Shown: positions 16,740 to 25,967 of the stretch, in pieces | How the letters are laid out: the number at the start of each line of letters is the position of its first letter | Numbering within the stretch: position 1 is the first letter of the stretch | Source: Galbitalea soli | GTDB taxonomy: Bacteria; Actinomycetota; Actinomycetes; Actinomycetales; Microbacteriaceae | Assembly (NCBI RefSeq): GCF_010686725.1 | Contig: NZ_JAAGWZ010000001.1 | Span: forward strand, 372,001 to 436,000 | DNA: 64,000 nucleotides | Direction of reading: 5' to 3' | Translations under genes and position numbers: made by a program | The notes under the pieces: model-generated | Seen by the model: only the letters and a program-made list of their open reading frames with translations | The model's database searches: none | Told to the model about the DNA's origin: nothing

Positions 16740-17999
16740 ATGTCGATGCTCGCCCGCCGTCTCGGAGTGGGCGATGCGGTGATGATCGGGCTCGGTTCGA
16801 TGATCGGCGCCGGGCTGTTCTCCGCCTGGGCACCCGCTTCCGCTGCCGCGGGCAGCAGCCTCCTGCTCGCGCTCGCGGCGGCCGCGCTCGTCGCGTTCTG
16901 CAACGCTTCCTCCTCGGCGCAGCTCGCCGCGCAATACCCCACCTCGGGCGGCAGCTACGTCTACGGTCGGGAGCGGCTCGGGGAGTGGCCGGGATTCTTC
17001 GCGGGGTGGAGCTTCGTCATCGGCAAGACGGCGAGCTGCGCCGCGATGGCGCTGACCTTCGCCGCCTACGTCGCGCCGGCCGGGTGGGAGCGTCCTCTTG
17101 GCGTCGTCGTCGTCCTCGCCCTCGCGGCGGTCAACTACGTCGGGGTCACCCGCACCGCGCTTCTCGCCCGCGTGCTCGTCGCGATCATCCTCGTGCTGCT
17201 CGTGATCATCGTCGCGGCCGCCCTGACGGCGGGGATGCCCCGCTCCGGTGAGCTCGCCGGGGAGATCCTGGGCGGCTCGCCCCTCGGCGTGCTGCGCGCG
17301 GCGGGCCTGCTGTTCTTCGCCTTCGCCGGCTACGCCCGGGTCGCGACGATGGGCGAGGAGGTCCGCGATCCCGCCCGCTCCATCCCCCGGGCGATCTCCC
17401 TCTCGCTGGGCCTCGTGTTCGTGATCTACCTCGGCGTCGGCGTCGCGCTCCTCGGCACGCTCGGTGCCCACACGCTCGCCGCCTCGAGCGCGCCGCTGCT
17501 GGAGGCGGTGCGCGCCGGGCAGTGGGCGTGGGCCGCCCCCCTCGTGCGGATCGCGGCCGCCGTCGCAACCCTCGGAGCGCTCCTCGCGCTCATCGCGGGG
17601 GTCGGTCGAACCTCCCTCGCGATGGCTCGCGAGGGCGATCTGCCCCGCCCGCTCGCGGCCGTGCACCCGCGATACCGCGTGCCGCACCGCGCCGAGGTCA
17701 CGCTCGCCCTCGTCGTGAGCGTGCTCGTGCTCACCGTCGACCTGCGCGCGGCGATCGGGTTCTCCAGCTTAGGTGTGCTTCTCTATTACCTCGTCGCCAA
17801 TCTCTCGGCGCTCAGCCAGGACCGCGCGCACCGCCGGTACCCGCGAGGGATCGCCGTCACGGGCGCGATCGGCTGCCTGGTGCTCGTCGCGGCGCTGCCG
17901 CCGGCCGCGGTCTTCACCGGGCTCGGGGTGCTCGTGGTGGGGGTGCTGTACCGGCTCGTCGCGCAGCGGGTGACGCGCCGGTCATCCGCCCGGCTGTAA
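16740..17999 (+). CDS. APC-family amino acid permease
   Basis: A 419-residue membrane protein with about twelve hydrophobic helices. The opening GVGDAVMIGLGSMIGAGLFS (residues 8-27) is the substrate-binding helix 1 of amino acid/polyamine permeases; YPTSGGSYVYGRERLGEWPGFFAGW (helix 3 region) and FFAFAGYARVATMGEEVRDPARSIPRAI (helix 6-7) are typical too. Substrate not predictable. The ATG has GAGACT exactly six bases upstream (leaderless pattern); another ATG two codons in is possible. Confidence 0.9.
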   Translation: MSMLARRLGVGDAVMIGLGSMIGAGLFSAWAPASAAAGSSLLLALAAAALVAFCNASSSAQLAAQYPTSGGSYVYGRERLGEWPGFFAGWSFVIGKTASCAAMALTFAAYVAPAGWERPLGVVVVLALAAVNYVGVTRTALLARVLVAIILVLLVIIVAAALTAGMPRSGELAGEILGGSPLGVLRAAGLLFFAFAGYARVATMGEEVRDPARSIPRAISLSLGLVFVIYLGVGVALLGTLGAHTLAASSAPLLEAVRAGQWAWAAPLVRIAAAVATLGALLALIAGVGRTSLAMAREGDLPRPLAAVHPRYRVPHRAEVTLALVVSVLVLTVDLRAAIGFSSLGVLLYYLVANLSALSQDRAHRRYPRGIAVTGAIGCLVLVAALPPAAVFTGLGVLVVGVLYRLVAQRVTRRSSARL

Positions 18000-18065
18000 G
18001 GAGTTTCAGCCGTCGAGCGCCCGCCCGCTGACCTGCCACCCGGCGGGCCCCGGCAGACTGAGCGG

Positions 18066-18860
18066 ATGACCGCTCCCCGCCAGACCGCGCCGACTCACGG
18101 GCTCCGCTCGAAGGTGCCGGCCATCACCCTGCTGTTCTGGGTGATCAAGATCGTCACCACGGGTATGGGTGAGACCAGCTCCGACTACTTCGTGAAGACC
18201 TTCGATCCGGTTCCCGTCGTGCTCCTCGCCGCCGTCGTGTTCGTCGCCTGCCTCCTCGTGCAGCTGCGCGCCGATCGCTACATCGCCTGGCGGTACTGGC
18301 TCCTCGTCACGATGGTGAGTGTGTTCGGCACGATGGTCGCCGACGTCGCGCACATCGTCGTCGGCGTGCCGTACGCCTACTCCACGGCCGCCTTCGCGGC
18401 GGTGCTCCTCGTCGTATTCGTGCTGTGGAAGCGCAGCGAGGGCACCCTCTCGATCCACAGCATCACGAGCACGCGGCGCGAGCTGTTCTACTGGGCGGTG
18501 GTCATGATCGCGTTCGCGCTCGGCACGGCGGCCGGCGACCTGACGGCGATGACCCTCGGCATGGGCTACTGGGCCTCGGCGGTGCTGTTCGGGGTGGTCA
18601 TCCTCGTGCCCGGGCTGGTCTTCTGGCGGCGGCCGCGGACCGCGGTACCCGCCTTCTGGGTCGCATACATCGCGACGCGACCCTTCGGCGCCTCGATCGC
18701 CGACGGGCTCGCCGTCAGCCACACGCGGGGCGGGCTCGACCTCGGCACAGGGCCGGTGAGCCTCGTCGCGCTCGGGGTGCTGGTGGTGCTCGTGGCGATC
18801 GCGGCCCGTCGACCGGCCGAGACTCCCCTGCCGACGCTGGCCGGGCAGCAGCTCAGCTGA
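18066..18860 (+). CDS. COG4705-type integral membrane protein
   Basis: A 264-residue protein with about seven to eight helices arranged as two similar halves. KVPAITLLFWVIKIVTTGMGETSSDY (16-41) and FYWAVVMIAFALGTAAGDLTAMTLGMGYW, followed by FWVAYIATRPFGASIADGL, are the recurring motifs of the COG4705 family, whose function is not firmly known. The ATG is placed by CAGACT six bases upstream. The last eight bases overlap the convergent glycosyltransferase gene. Confidence 0.82.
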   Translation: MTAPRQTAPTHGLRSKVPAITLLFWVIKIVTTGMGETSSDYFVKTFDPVPVVLLAAVVFVACLLVQLRADRYIAWRYWLLVTMVSVFGTMVADVAHIVVGVPYAYSTAAFAAVLLVVFVLWKRSEGTLSIHSITSTRRELFYWAVVMIAFALGTAAGDLTAMTLGMGYWASAVLFGVVILVPGLVFWRRPRTAVPAFWVAYIATRPFGASIADGLAVSHTRGGLDLGTGPVSLVALGVLVVLVAIAARRPAETPLPTLAGQQLS

Positions 18861-20055
18861 CCGGCGTGAGGGCGGCCGCGCGGGCCTCATCGAGCACGGC
18901 GCGATAGCGGGCACCGATCGACTCGGTGGAGTAGCCCTGGGCGACCGCGGCGGCCGCCGCTGCGAAGGATGCCCGAGCCACCGGGTCGCGCAGTAACCGG
19001 TCGATCGCCGCCCCCAGGGCCGCGGCATCGCCCGACGGCACGAGTGATCCGGTGACGCCGTCGATCACCACCTCGTTGATGCCCGGCAGGTCGGCGGCGA
19101 CGATCGCGGTGCCGAGCGCCGCCGCTTCGAGGAGCACGACCGGCAGGCCCTCCTGGTCGCCCGAGGCGGCGGTGATGGACGGAAGCAGGAACAGCTCGCA
19201 CGACGCGATCTCGGCGAGCACCCGATGACGGCCCTGCTGGCCGGTGAAGGTGACCGGCAGCCCGGTCGCCAGTCGTTCGAGGCGCTCACGCTCCGGGCCG
19301 TCGCCCACGATCGTGAGTCGCCAATCCCGGTCGGTGACGTGCTCGCGCAGCGCCTCGAGGAGCACCGCGAAGCCCTTCTTCTCGACGAGTCGGCCCACGA
19401 CGACGAGGTGGGCGGGTCCCGCCGCCTGCGGGGGCGCGCTGCGCCGTGCGGCGATCACCTCGTCGAGCGGCACCCCCATCGGGATGGTGCTCGTGCGGCG
19501 GGTGTCGACGCCCCAGGCCGCGATCATCGTGGCCATCTGGTCGTTGACCGTCGTCACGCGGGCGGCTCCGTCGAGCACCCAGCGCTTCATCCGGCGGAAG
19601 GGTGCCGAGCGGAGCGCGTAGACGTCGGCGCCGTGGAGGGTGACGAGCAGCGGGATGCGGCGACTGGCGAGCCGCGCCGAGAAGCCCTGCGGCAGGATCC
19701 AGTGCGCGTGGATCACGTCCGGGCGCAGCCGGCGGATCGCCCGCCGCACCGCGATGGCCTGTGCGAGAACCAGGAAGGGCAACTGCAGCCAGAGACTCCT
19801 CGTCTTGCGGAGGTTGTCGAGGATGGCCCCGTCGGCGAGGCGTTCCCAGCGACGCGGGAAGTAGGCGAAGCGCTCCACGTCGACCCCGGCCATCCTCTCC
19901 CGTCGCGGCGCCCCCGGCACGCGGGGCGTGAGGACGGTGACCTCGTAGTCGATCGCCTCCTGCCGCGCCAGATCCAGCACGAAGGCGGGGATTCCGTCGT
20001 CGAGTCGCGCGGGGAACGTCGAGGCGAGCACGAGCAGGCGGGGCCGCTGCGGCAC
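18853..20055 (-). CDS. Glycosyltransferase, family 4 type
   Basis: A 400-residue GT-B enzyme. The N-terminal acceptor domain opens RPRLLVLASTFPARLDDGIPAFV; HAHWILPQGF and VTLHGADVYALR mark the interdomain region; the donor-binding domain has VVVGRLVEKKGFAVLLEAL, IVGDGPERERLE and the EX7E-like SITAASGDQEGLPVVLLEAAALGT. It transfers a sugar from a nucleotide donor to an unknown acceptor, probably an envelope glycan or glycolipid. GTG at 20055 is chosen for the AGGAGG six bases upstream; an in-frame upstream extension has no ribosome site. Confidence 0.92.
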   Translation of the reverse strand: MPQRPRLLVLASTFPARLDDGIPAFVLDLARQEAIDYEVTVLTPRVPGAPRRERMAGVDVERFAYFPRRWERLADGAILDNLRKTRSLWLQLPFLVLAQAIAVRRAIRRLRPDVIHAHWILPQGFSARLASRRIPLLVTLHGADVYALRSAPFRRMKRWVLDGAARVTTVNDQMATMIAAWGVDTRRTSTIPMGVPLDEVIAARRSAPPQAAGPAHLVVVGRLVEKKGFAVLLEALREHVTDRDWRLTIVGDGPERERLERLATGLPVTFTGQQGRHRVLAEIASCELFLLPSITAASGDQEGLPVVLLEAAALGTAIVAADLPGINEVVIDGVTGSLVPSGDAAALGAAIDRLLRDPVARASFAAAAAAVAQGYSTESIGARYRAVLDEARAAALTPVS

Positions 20056-20227
20056 GGTGGCCTCCTCTGCGCTGGTGGTCGGGCGGGACGGGCTGCGCGC
20101 CGACCTCCAGCCTGTACGGCTGTTCAGACGATCGGGCCCATCCCGGCAACCCCTCACCAGCTTCATGGCGCATCGTTATGCCGTGCACCATGACGGCGAC
20201 GAGGGGGAACATCCCAAGGCTAGAGGG

Positions 20228-21175
20228 ATGACCGCGATCCCGTCGAGGCGGAGCGGCCCGACGACCCTCCGCACACGCCTCTGGGTCGCCGCCCAGACCC
20301 TGTTCGGACTCGCGGCGCTGACCCTGCTCATCATCGCCGTCGTGCGCAACTGGAACGAGACGGCACGCGTCATCGCGGGGCTGAACGGCGCGCTGGTGGC
20401 CCTCTCAGCGGCGCTCGTTCTGCTCGGGCTCTACACGAACATGCTCTCCTGGCGCCAGGTCGTGCGCGCCCTCGGTACCCGGCTCACTCTCGCGCAGGCC
20501 GGTGGCATCTACTTCACCTCGCAGCTCGGCAAGTACCTCCCGGGCGCGGTGTGGCCGATCGTCGCCAGCACCCGGCTCGGTCTGATCGCCGGGATGGACG
20601 CGTTCCAGAGCATCGTGGCCATGTCGGTCGCGCTCCTCATGACGCTCACGGTCGCGTCGATCCTGTCGGTCAGCGGCCTCTTCCTTCTCCCGGTCGTCGC
20701 CGAGCGGTACGCGATCGTGCCCGTGATCATCATCGTCGCCGGGATCATCGCGCTCGTGCCGCCCGTCCTGGATCGGCTGATCCGTGTCGCCCTGCGCCTG
20801 CTGCGGCGCGCCTCGACGGTTCCCCGGCTCGCCCCGGTGCCCCTCGCCGCCGCGGTCGGCTGGTGCGTGCTCAGCTGGCTGCTCCTCGGCGTCTCGCTGA
20901 GCGTGCTGATCGCCGCGCACCACCCGGCGCGGGCTTCCGATGTGTTCAGCGGTCTCCCCGCCTACGCGGTCTCCTGGGTCGCCGGTTTCGTCGCCATCTT
21001 CGATCCTGCCGGCGTGGGCGTTCGCGAGGGAGTCCTCGTGCTCGTGTTGGGCGCGCACCTGGGCTCACCGGCCGTCCTCGGACTCGCGGTCGTGCAGCGC
21101 ACCTTCCTGGTGCTCGGCGACGCGATCATGTTTCTGATCGGACTCCCGGGTCGGCGTCCGCGCGCGGCAGCCTGA
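20228..21175 (+). CDS. UPF0104/lysylphosphatidylglycerol-synthase-type membrane protein
   Basis: A 315-residue integral membrane protein with about eight helices, of the flippase-like family related to the N-terminal half of MprF. Seen: NMLSWRQVVRALG, IYFTSQLGKYLPGAVWPIVASTRLG (the QLGKYLPG signature) and AYAVSWVAGFVAIFDPAGVGVREGVL (PAGVGVREG signature). Such proteins often sit beside glycosyltransferases and may flip glycolipids; the divergent glycosyltransferase at 18853 fits. The C-terminal 50 bases overlap the convergent kinase gene. Confidence 0.86.
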   Translation: MTAIPSRRSGPTTLRTRLWVAAQTLFGLAALTLLIIAVVRNWNETARVIAGLNGALVALSAALVLLGLYTNMLSWRQVVRALGTRLTLAQAGGIYFTSQLGKYLPGAVWPIVASTRLGLIAGMDAFQSIVAMSVALLMTLTVASILSVSGLFLLPVVAERYAIVPVIIIVAGIIALVPPVLDRLIRVALRLLRRASTVPRLAPVPLAAAVGWCVLSWLLLGVSLSVLIAAHHPARASDVFSGLPAYAVSWVAGFVAIFDPAGVGVREGVLVLVLGAHLGSPAVLGLAVVQRTFLVLGDAIMFLIGLPGRRPRAAA

Positions 21176-22505
21176 ACCAGACCTCGAGCCCGGGAGCGCG
21201 ATTCTCGATTCCGATCGACCCGCCGGCGCCCGTGACGATCGCGTGCACGATGGCGAGCCCCAGGCCGCTGCCGCCCGTGTCACTGGGGCGCGAGTCATCC
21301 GGTCGGGAGAATCGATTGAAGGCGACGGGGATGAACGACTCGGGCATCCCCGGGCCGTCATCGATCACGCGCACGACGAGCTCTCCCGCCGACTGGCCGA
21401 CGGTCACCTGCACGCTGCCGCGGTCGTGGGCGGCGGCGATGGCGTTGGTCACCAGATTGTCGACCGCGCTCGCGAACGCGGCCGGCGCGACGCGATACCG
21501 CGCGTTATCGTCGGCGACCGTGACGTCGAAGTCGACGGCGACGCCCCGTGGCCCGGCGAGCAGGCGCGCCCGGTCCACCCCGGCCGCGAGCTGCAGCTGC
21601 AGCTCCTCCCACGGGGCGGAGGAGTCGTCGTGCGTGGCCTCGAGCTTCGCCAGTTCGAGCAGATTCGTCGTGAGCGTTGCGAGTCGGGCGGTCGTGCGCC
21701 GGGCGGCGGCGATCTCGTCGCGCAGCTCCGCGATTCCGCGGTCGGGCGCCGAGGCGAGTTCGAGCTGGCCGCGCAGCACCGCGAGCGGGGTGCGCAATTC
21801 GTGGCTCGCATCGGAGACCATCTGCTTCTCGCGCTCCACCGTCTGACGATTGCGCTCGATGAAGGTGTTGAGCGTGGTCGCGAGCTGATCCAGTTCGTCG
21901 CCCGTCTCGCCGACCGGCAGCGCGGCGAGGGAGCCCCGGCGGCTGAGCAGCTCGGCCTCCCGTCGGAGCGCGGAGACCGGCCGGAGGGCCGCACCGGTCA
22001 GAAGCCATGCCGCCCCTGCGAAGCCGGCGACCAGCACGAGATCGCCGATCACGAGCGCGATCGTCAGTTTGCCCATCACGACCTCGCCCTCCTCCACATT
22101 GCGGGCGGTGATGACGAGCCAGGTGCCGGAGTCCGAGTGGTCGTGCTCCAATCGCGCCAGATAGCTGCGCGTGGGGGTGGAGAGGGCCTGCGGGGTGGTG
22201 GAGAGGGCGAGCAGCTCCGGCATCCTGCTGGCGAGTCCGGCGGGAAGCGTCGAGGCGACGATGCGACCCGACGGCGAGACCACCGCGATGAGCTGATCCT
22301 CGCCGATGCTGATCGCCGGGTCGGCGCCGCCGCGGTGGATCTGCGCCTCGATCGGCGCGGCGTCCGCGGCGAGAAGCTCGGCCAGAGCGGAATTGACGAT
22401 CTCCTGAACCCCCACGCGGAACGCGACGACCGCTCCCGTGCAGAGCAGCAGCGCCACCAGGAGCGTCTGCAGGGTGATGCGCGCGCGGATGCTGAGGCCG
22501 CGCAT
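21126..22505 (-). CDS. Sensor histidine kinase, paralogue of the one at 13829
   Basis: A 459-residue kinase: helices at about 10-30 and 148-170, extracellular sensor between, HAMP linker LRPVSALRREAELLS, phosphoacceptor His235 in SDASHELRTPLAVLR, N box DNLVTNAIAAA, G1 DDGPGMPESF, F box FSRPDDSR, G2 GGSGLGLAIV. Start could be ATG at 22505 or a GTG at 22514 that overlaps the regulator stop as GTGA. The sensor domain differs from the paralogue, so the signals likely differ. Overlaps the convergent UPF0104 gene by 50 bases. Confidence 0.94.
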   Translation of the reverse strand: MRGLSIRARITLQTLLVALLLCTGAVVAFRVGVQEIVNSALAELLAADAAPIEAQIHRGGADPAISIGEDQLIAVVSPSGRIVASTLPAGLASRMPELLALSTTPQALSTPTRSYLARLEHDHSDSGTWLVITARNVEEGEVVMGKLTIALVIGDLVLVAGFAGAAWLLTGAALRPVSALRREAELLSRRGSLAALPVGETGDELDQLATTLNTFIERNRQTVEREKQMVSDASHELRTPLAVLRGQLELASAPDRGIAELRDEIAAARRTTARLATLTTNLLELAKLEATHDDSSAPWEELQLQLAAGVDRARLLAGPRGVAVDFDVTVADDNARYRVAPAAFASAVDNLVTNAIAAAHDRGSVQVTVGQSAGELVVRVIDDGPGMPESFIPVAFNRFSRPDDSRPSDTGGSGLGLAIVHAIVTGAGGSIGIENRAPGLEVWFRLPRADADPGVRSET

Positions 22506-22510
22506 CCGTC

Positions 22511-23185
22511 TCACGCGGTCTCGTTCAGCTGATAGCCGACGCCCCGCACGGTCACGATCTGGAACCCGACGACCGCGGGGTCGAGTTTGCGGCGGAGGAA
22601 GCTGATGTACTGCTCGACGATGTTCGGGTCGATGTGCTCGGTCGACCCCCAGACCTCCTCGAGCATGGTCGTGCGCGACACGGTCGACCCCGCCGAGCTC
22701 GCGAGGAGCCGCAACAGCGCGAACTCGCGCAGGCTCATGGTGATGACCGTCTGGCCCACCGAGGCTCGCATCTTCAGCGAGTCGAGTTGCAGTCGGCCGA
22801 TCGTGTGCACGATGCGCGGCCCCGAGTTCTCGCGCCGGAAGATCGCCCGCAGTCGCGCCCCCAGCTCGGTGAAGTCGAAGGGCTTGACGAGGTAGTCGTC
22901 GGCGCCCGCGTCGAGACCGTAGACGCGATCCTCCACCGCGTCGCGCGCGGTCAACAGGATGATCGGCATCGCACTCCCCGAGTCGCGGATCCGCCTGCTC
23001 AGCTCGAAGCCCGACATGCCCGGCAGCATGACATCGACCGCCGCGGCCGCGTAGTTGTCCCGGCCCAGGGCGATGAGGGCATCGATTCCGTTGTCGGTGA
23101 GCGTGGTCTCGTAGCCCTGCTCGGTGAGCCACTGCTGCGTCAGGCGACCCATTTCGCTGTCGTCCTCGACGACGAGTATCTTCAC
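22511..23185 (-). CDS. Response regulator, OmpR/PhoB family
   Basis: A 224-residue regulator: acidic pair EDD (7-9), phosphoacceptor Asp51 in AVDVMLPGMSG, Lys101 in LVKPFDF, and a winged-helix output domain ending VEQYISFLRRKLDPAVVGFQIVTVRGVGY. Paralogue of the regulator at 15204. GTG at 23185 gives the canonical MKILVVEDD opening and has GGGAAG at good distance; an in-frame upstream extension passes through the promoter region. First gene of the pair with the kinase. Confidence 0.95.
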   Translation of the reverse strand: MKILVVEDDSEMGRLTQQWLTEQGYETTLTDNGIDALIALGRDNYAAAAVDVMLPGMSGFELSRRIRDSGSAMPIILLTARDAVEDRVYGLDAGADDYLVKPFDFTELGARLRAIFRRENSGPRIVHTIGRLQLDSLKMRASVGQTVITMSLREFALLRLLASSAGSTVSRTTMLEEVWGSTEHIDPNIVEQYISFLRRKLDPAVVGFQIVTVRGVGYQLNETA

Positions 23186-23358
23186 TGTCGCTTCCCGTCC
23201 CTTTCCGTCGCCGCGCCGAACTCCTGTCAGGCGCTCGGCACGAGCGAACACTGCCGACACTAGCTGGGCGAGGGGTGAGTGACATCTATACAAATCTTCA
23301 GGCCCGATGGGCCAACCCGTTGCCTCGCCGTTACCTGGCTCACCTACGGTGGGGATAG

Positions 23359-24945
23359 ATGAGTATCCTCCAGAACAGCCTCGTTGTCGCACCCGACCGC
23401 ACCCAGCGGCTGCTCGGCAGGCGTGAGGTCGCGCTCCTCGCCTCCCTCGCCGGCGTCATCACCACGCTGCTCTGCGCTGCGGGATCGTGGATCCCCTCGC
23501 TGTGGGGTGACGAGGCGACGAGCGTCATCTCGGCCCAGCGTCCGCTCCCCTCGCTGTTCGCCATGCTCGGCCACGTCGACGCCGTACACGGCACCTATTA
23601 CCTTCTGCTCCACTTCTGGGTCGACCTCTTCGGCGCCTCGCCCTTCTCCGTGCGGTTTCCGAGTGCCGTCGCTGCCGGTCTCGCCATCGCGGGCGTGGTC
23701 GTGCTGGCCAATCGCATCTCCGGGCCGCGCGTCGCCGTCTTCGCGGGCATGGTGGGCCTCGTGCTGCCCCGGGTGAACTACATGGGCGAGGAGGCGCGCG
23801 GATACGCGCTCAGCGCCGCGGTCGCGACCTGGCTGGGCTACCTGCTCGTGGTGCAGCTGCAGGAGAAGGGGCGTCACCGATGGCTGTGGCTGCTGTACGC
23901 GATCGGGGTCGCGTTCGCCGCCTACGTCTTCCTGTTCTCCTTGCTGCTGCTTGTCGCGCACGCCATCGTGGTCCTGCGCTCGCGCACCGCCGGCCTCCGG
24001 CGGGACTGGCTCCGGGCCACCATCCTCGGCCTCGTCCTGGCGCTTCCCGTGATCGTCTACGGCGTGACCGAGAGCGGACAGGTCGACTTCCTCGCCCACC
24101 GCAACGACGCCTCCTTTGTCAGCGACACCGTCTCGCCGTGGTTCGGCACCACCCAGTTCGCGATCGCCGCCTGGCTGCTCGTGCTTCTGGGGACGGTCGC
24201 GCTCATCGTGACCTACGCCTCCCGGCGGCTGTCGTTGCTCGGCGTTCCCCGATCGGTGTGGATGCGCGCCCGCAGGATCCTCGGCCGCCTCGTGACCGTC
24301 GACCGCGGTCGCGAGACCCCCTCGCTGTTGCTCTTCGCCGGATTGTGGCTGCTGGCCCCCCTCGTGATCCTGCTCGCGGTCAACGTCTTCCATGCGATCT
24401 ACTCGGCGCGCTATCTGAGCTTCTCGGCCCCGGCCGCCGCGCTGCTCATCGGCTGGGTGCTCGCGCGGGTCACCCGACAGTGGGTCGCGGTCGTGCTCAC
24501 CGGGATCCTCGCGCTCACGGGTCTCCTGAGCTACGTGCAGAACCGCACCCCCTACGCGAAGAACAACAGCGACTGGGCCGAGGTGTCGGCCGTGATGCAG
24601 GAGCACGCGCATCCCGGCGACACGGTGCTCTTCGACGAGGGCAGTCGTCCCTCGAGACGTCTGCGGCTCGCGATGTACACCTATCCCCAGGGCTTCGCGG
24701 GGCTCGACGACATCACGCTCGCCGCGCCCGCCGCGCAGACGACGAACTGGTACGACGCCACCTTCCCGCTCGAGCAGGTCGCGAGCGAGTTGACGACCGC
24801 GCACACGGTCTGGCTGCTCGAGTACAAGGCACAGGGCGCCGCGCCCGACACCTGGGATCGGCCGGTACTCGCCGCACACGGCTTCGTCGTGCGGGCGAGC
24901 TACGAGCAGCACTCCAGCGTCATCTACGAGTACGTGCGCGGGTAG
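23359..24945 (+). CDS. GT-C type membrane glycosyltransferase (mannosyltransferase/ArnT-like)
   Basis: A 528-residue polytopic protein with about eleven helices. Helix 1 is followed by GSWIPSLWGDEATSVISA: the acidic DE after the first membrane segment is the catalytic loop of lipid-phosphate-sugar-dependent GT-C enzymes. Then HGTYYLLLHFWVDLFGASPFSVRFPSAV and a C-terminal extracellular domain of about 140 residues (from 400). It probably adds a sugar from a polyprenyl-phosphate donor to a cell-surface acceptor. The ATG lies eight bases after TACGGT, a near-leaderless layout. Divergent from the two-component system. Confidence 0.87.
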   Translation: MSILQNSLVVAPDRTQRLLGRREVALLASLAGVITTLLCAAGSWIPSLWGDEATSVISAQRPLPSLFAMLGHVDAVHGTYYLLLHFWVDLFGASPFSVRFPSAVAAGLAIAGVVVLANRISGPRVAVFAGMVGLVLPRVNYMGEEARGYALSAAVATWLGYLLVVQLQEKGRHRWLWLLYAIGVAFAAYVFLFSLLLLVAHAIVVLRSRTAGLRRDWLRATILGLVLALPVIVYGVTESGQVDFLAHRNDASFVSDTVSPWFGTTQFAIAAWLLVLLGTVALIVTYASRRLSLLGVPRSVWMRARRILGRLVTVDRGRETPSLLLFAGLWLLAPLVILLAVNVFHAIYSARYLSFSAPAAALLIGWVLARVTRQWVAVVLTGILALTGLLSYVQNRTPYAKNNSDWAEVSAVMQEHAHPGDTVLFDEGSRPSRRLRLAMYTYPQGFAGLDDITLAAPAAQTTNWYDATFPLEQVASELTTAHTVWLLEYKAQGAAPDTWDRPVLAAHGFVVRASYEQHSSVIYEYVRG

Positions 24946-24946
24946 C

Positions 24947-25783
24947 TCAGGCTCCGGCCGCGGTGATGATGAAGTCGGTGGCGAAGCCGGCGGTCATCCC
25001 GATCAGCAGTCCCGCGAAGAGCCGGTACTTGCGGCCCATCTTGAGCGCGACGCCGACGAGCTGCACGACGACGTACAGGATCGATCCCGCCGCCAGAGCG
25101 AGGAAGACGATCGAGGTGAGGTCGCTCACGAAGACGCTGCCGAGCAGTGTCCCGATGAGCGTCGGCGCTCCCCCGATGAGCCCGAGCACGCCGAGCTGCG
25201 CCCAGGAGGGCCGGTGCGTACCGCCCGCGAGCGGCGCGGTGATGCCGAAGCCCTCCGTCGCGTTGTGCAGCGCGAAGCCGATGACGAGGATGACCGCCAG
25301 GCTGAGCCGGCCACTCGCCGCGGACTGACCGATCGCCAGACCCTCCGAGAAGTTGTGCAGGCCGATGCCGACCGCGATCAGGAAGGCGAGCCGGTTGGCG
25401 GGGTCGTGCAGGTGCAGGAGCGAGCCGTCGTTCTGGGCGGCGGGGTTGGCCTCCTGCTTGCGCAGGGAGCGGCTCTCGATCCAGCGGTCGTAGGCGACGA
25501 GGCCGAACATCCCGACTCCGAGCGCCGCGATGAAGCCCGCCGCCTCGCCGGCGAAGGTGCCCCACGACCCGCCTCCGCCCGCGGCAGAGGTGAGCGCCGC
25601 CTCGACGGGTTCGACGGCATGGCTGATCACGTCCCACAGAAGGAAGACGAGTACGCCGATCGTGATCGCGTTGAGCGTCGCAACGAGGACGGCACTGCGT
25701 CGCATGACGCGCCCGATGGGCAGGCCGATGAAGATCGTGAAGCCCGCGATGACACCGAGCACGACGAGTTGGGCGAACGGCAT
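24947..25783 (-). CDS. ZIP-family metal transporter
   Basis: A 278-residue membrane protein with eight predicted helices. The two ZIP signatures are present: HNFSEGLAIG (143-152, helix 4) and HNATEGFGI (173-181, helix 5), plus a His-containing loop LLHLHDPAN (122-130). ZIP proteins import divalent metal (Zn, Fe, Mn). A DtxR/IdeR-type box stands 21 bases before the start, which points to iron (or manganese) control. The ribosome site GGAG is present. It converges with the GT-C gene, with one base between the stops. Confidence 0.9.
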   Translation of the reverse strand: MPFAQLVVLGVIAGFTIFIGLPIGRVMRRSAVLVATLNAITIGVLVFLLWDVISHAVEPVEAALTSAAGGGGSWGTFAGEAAGFIAALGVGMFGLVAYDRWIESRSLRKQEANPAAQNDGSLLHLHDPANRLAFLIAVGIGLHNFSEGLAIGQSAASGRLSLAVILVIGFALHNATEGFGITAPLAGGTHRPSWAQLGVLGLIGGAPTLIGTLLGSVFVSDLTSIVFLALAAGSILYVVVQLVGVALKMGRKYRLFAGLLIGMTAGFATDFIITAAGA

Positions 25784-25803
25784 AGCAGGATCTCCGTAGG
25801 GTG

Positions 25804-25822
25804 TAAGGCGAGCCTAACCTTA
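25804..25822 (-). promoter_or_regulatory. DtxR/IdeR-type iron box upstream of the ZIP gene
   Basis: TAAGGCGAGCCTAACCTTA (plus strand) matches 15 of 19 bases of the DtxR/IdeR consensus TTAGGTTAGCCTAACCTAA, with the central GCCTAACC intact. It lies 21 bases upstream of the ATG, over the likely promoter, as expected for repression by metal-loaded regulator. Confidence 0.7.
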
Positions 25823-25967
25823 TCCCACTCCCCCGCTGCTGGCTGACAGCGGGCTGAACCATCCTTCAGGGTGGACGCAGCGGCTCTGACGCAACCCCCA
25901 CTTCCCGATGGTGCCCGAGGCGGCGGGCACTGTTAGCGTCGAAGGGAACCCCGATCACAAGGACTCC

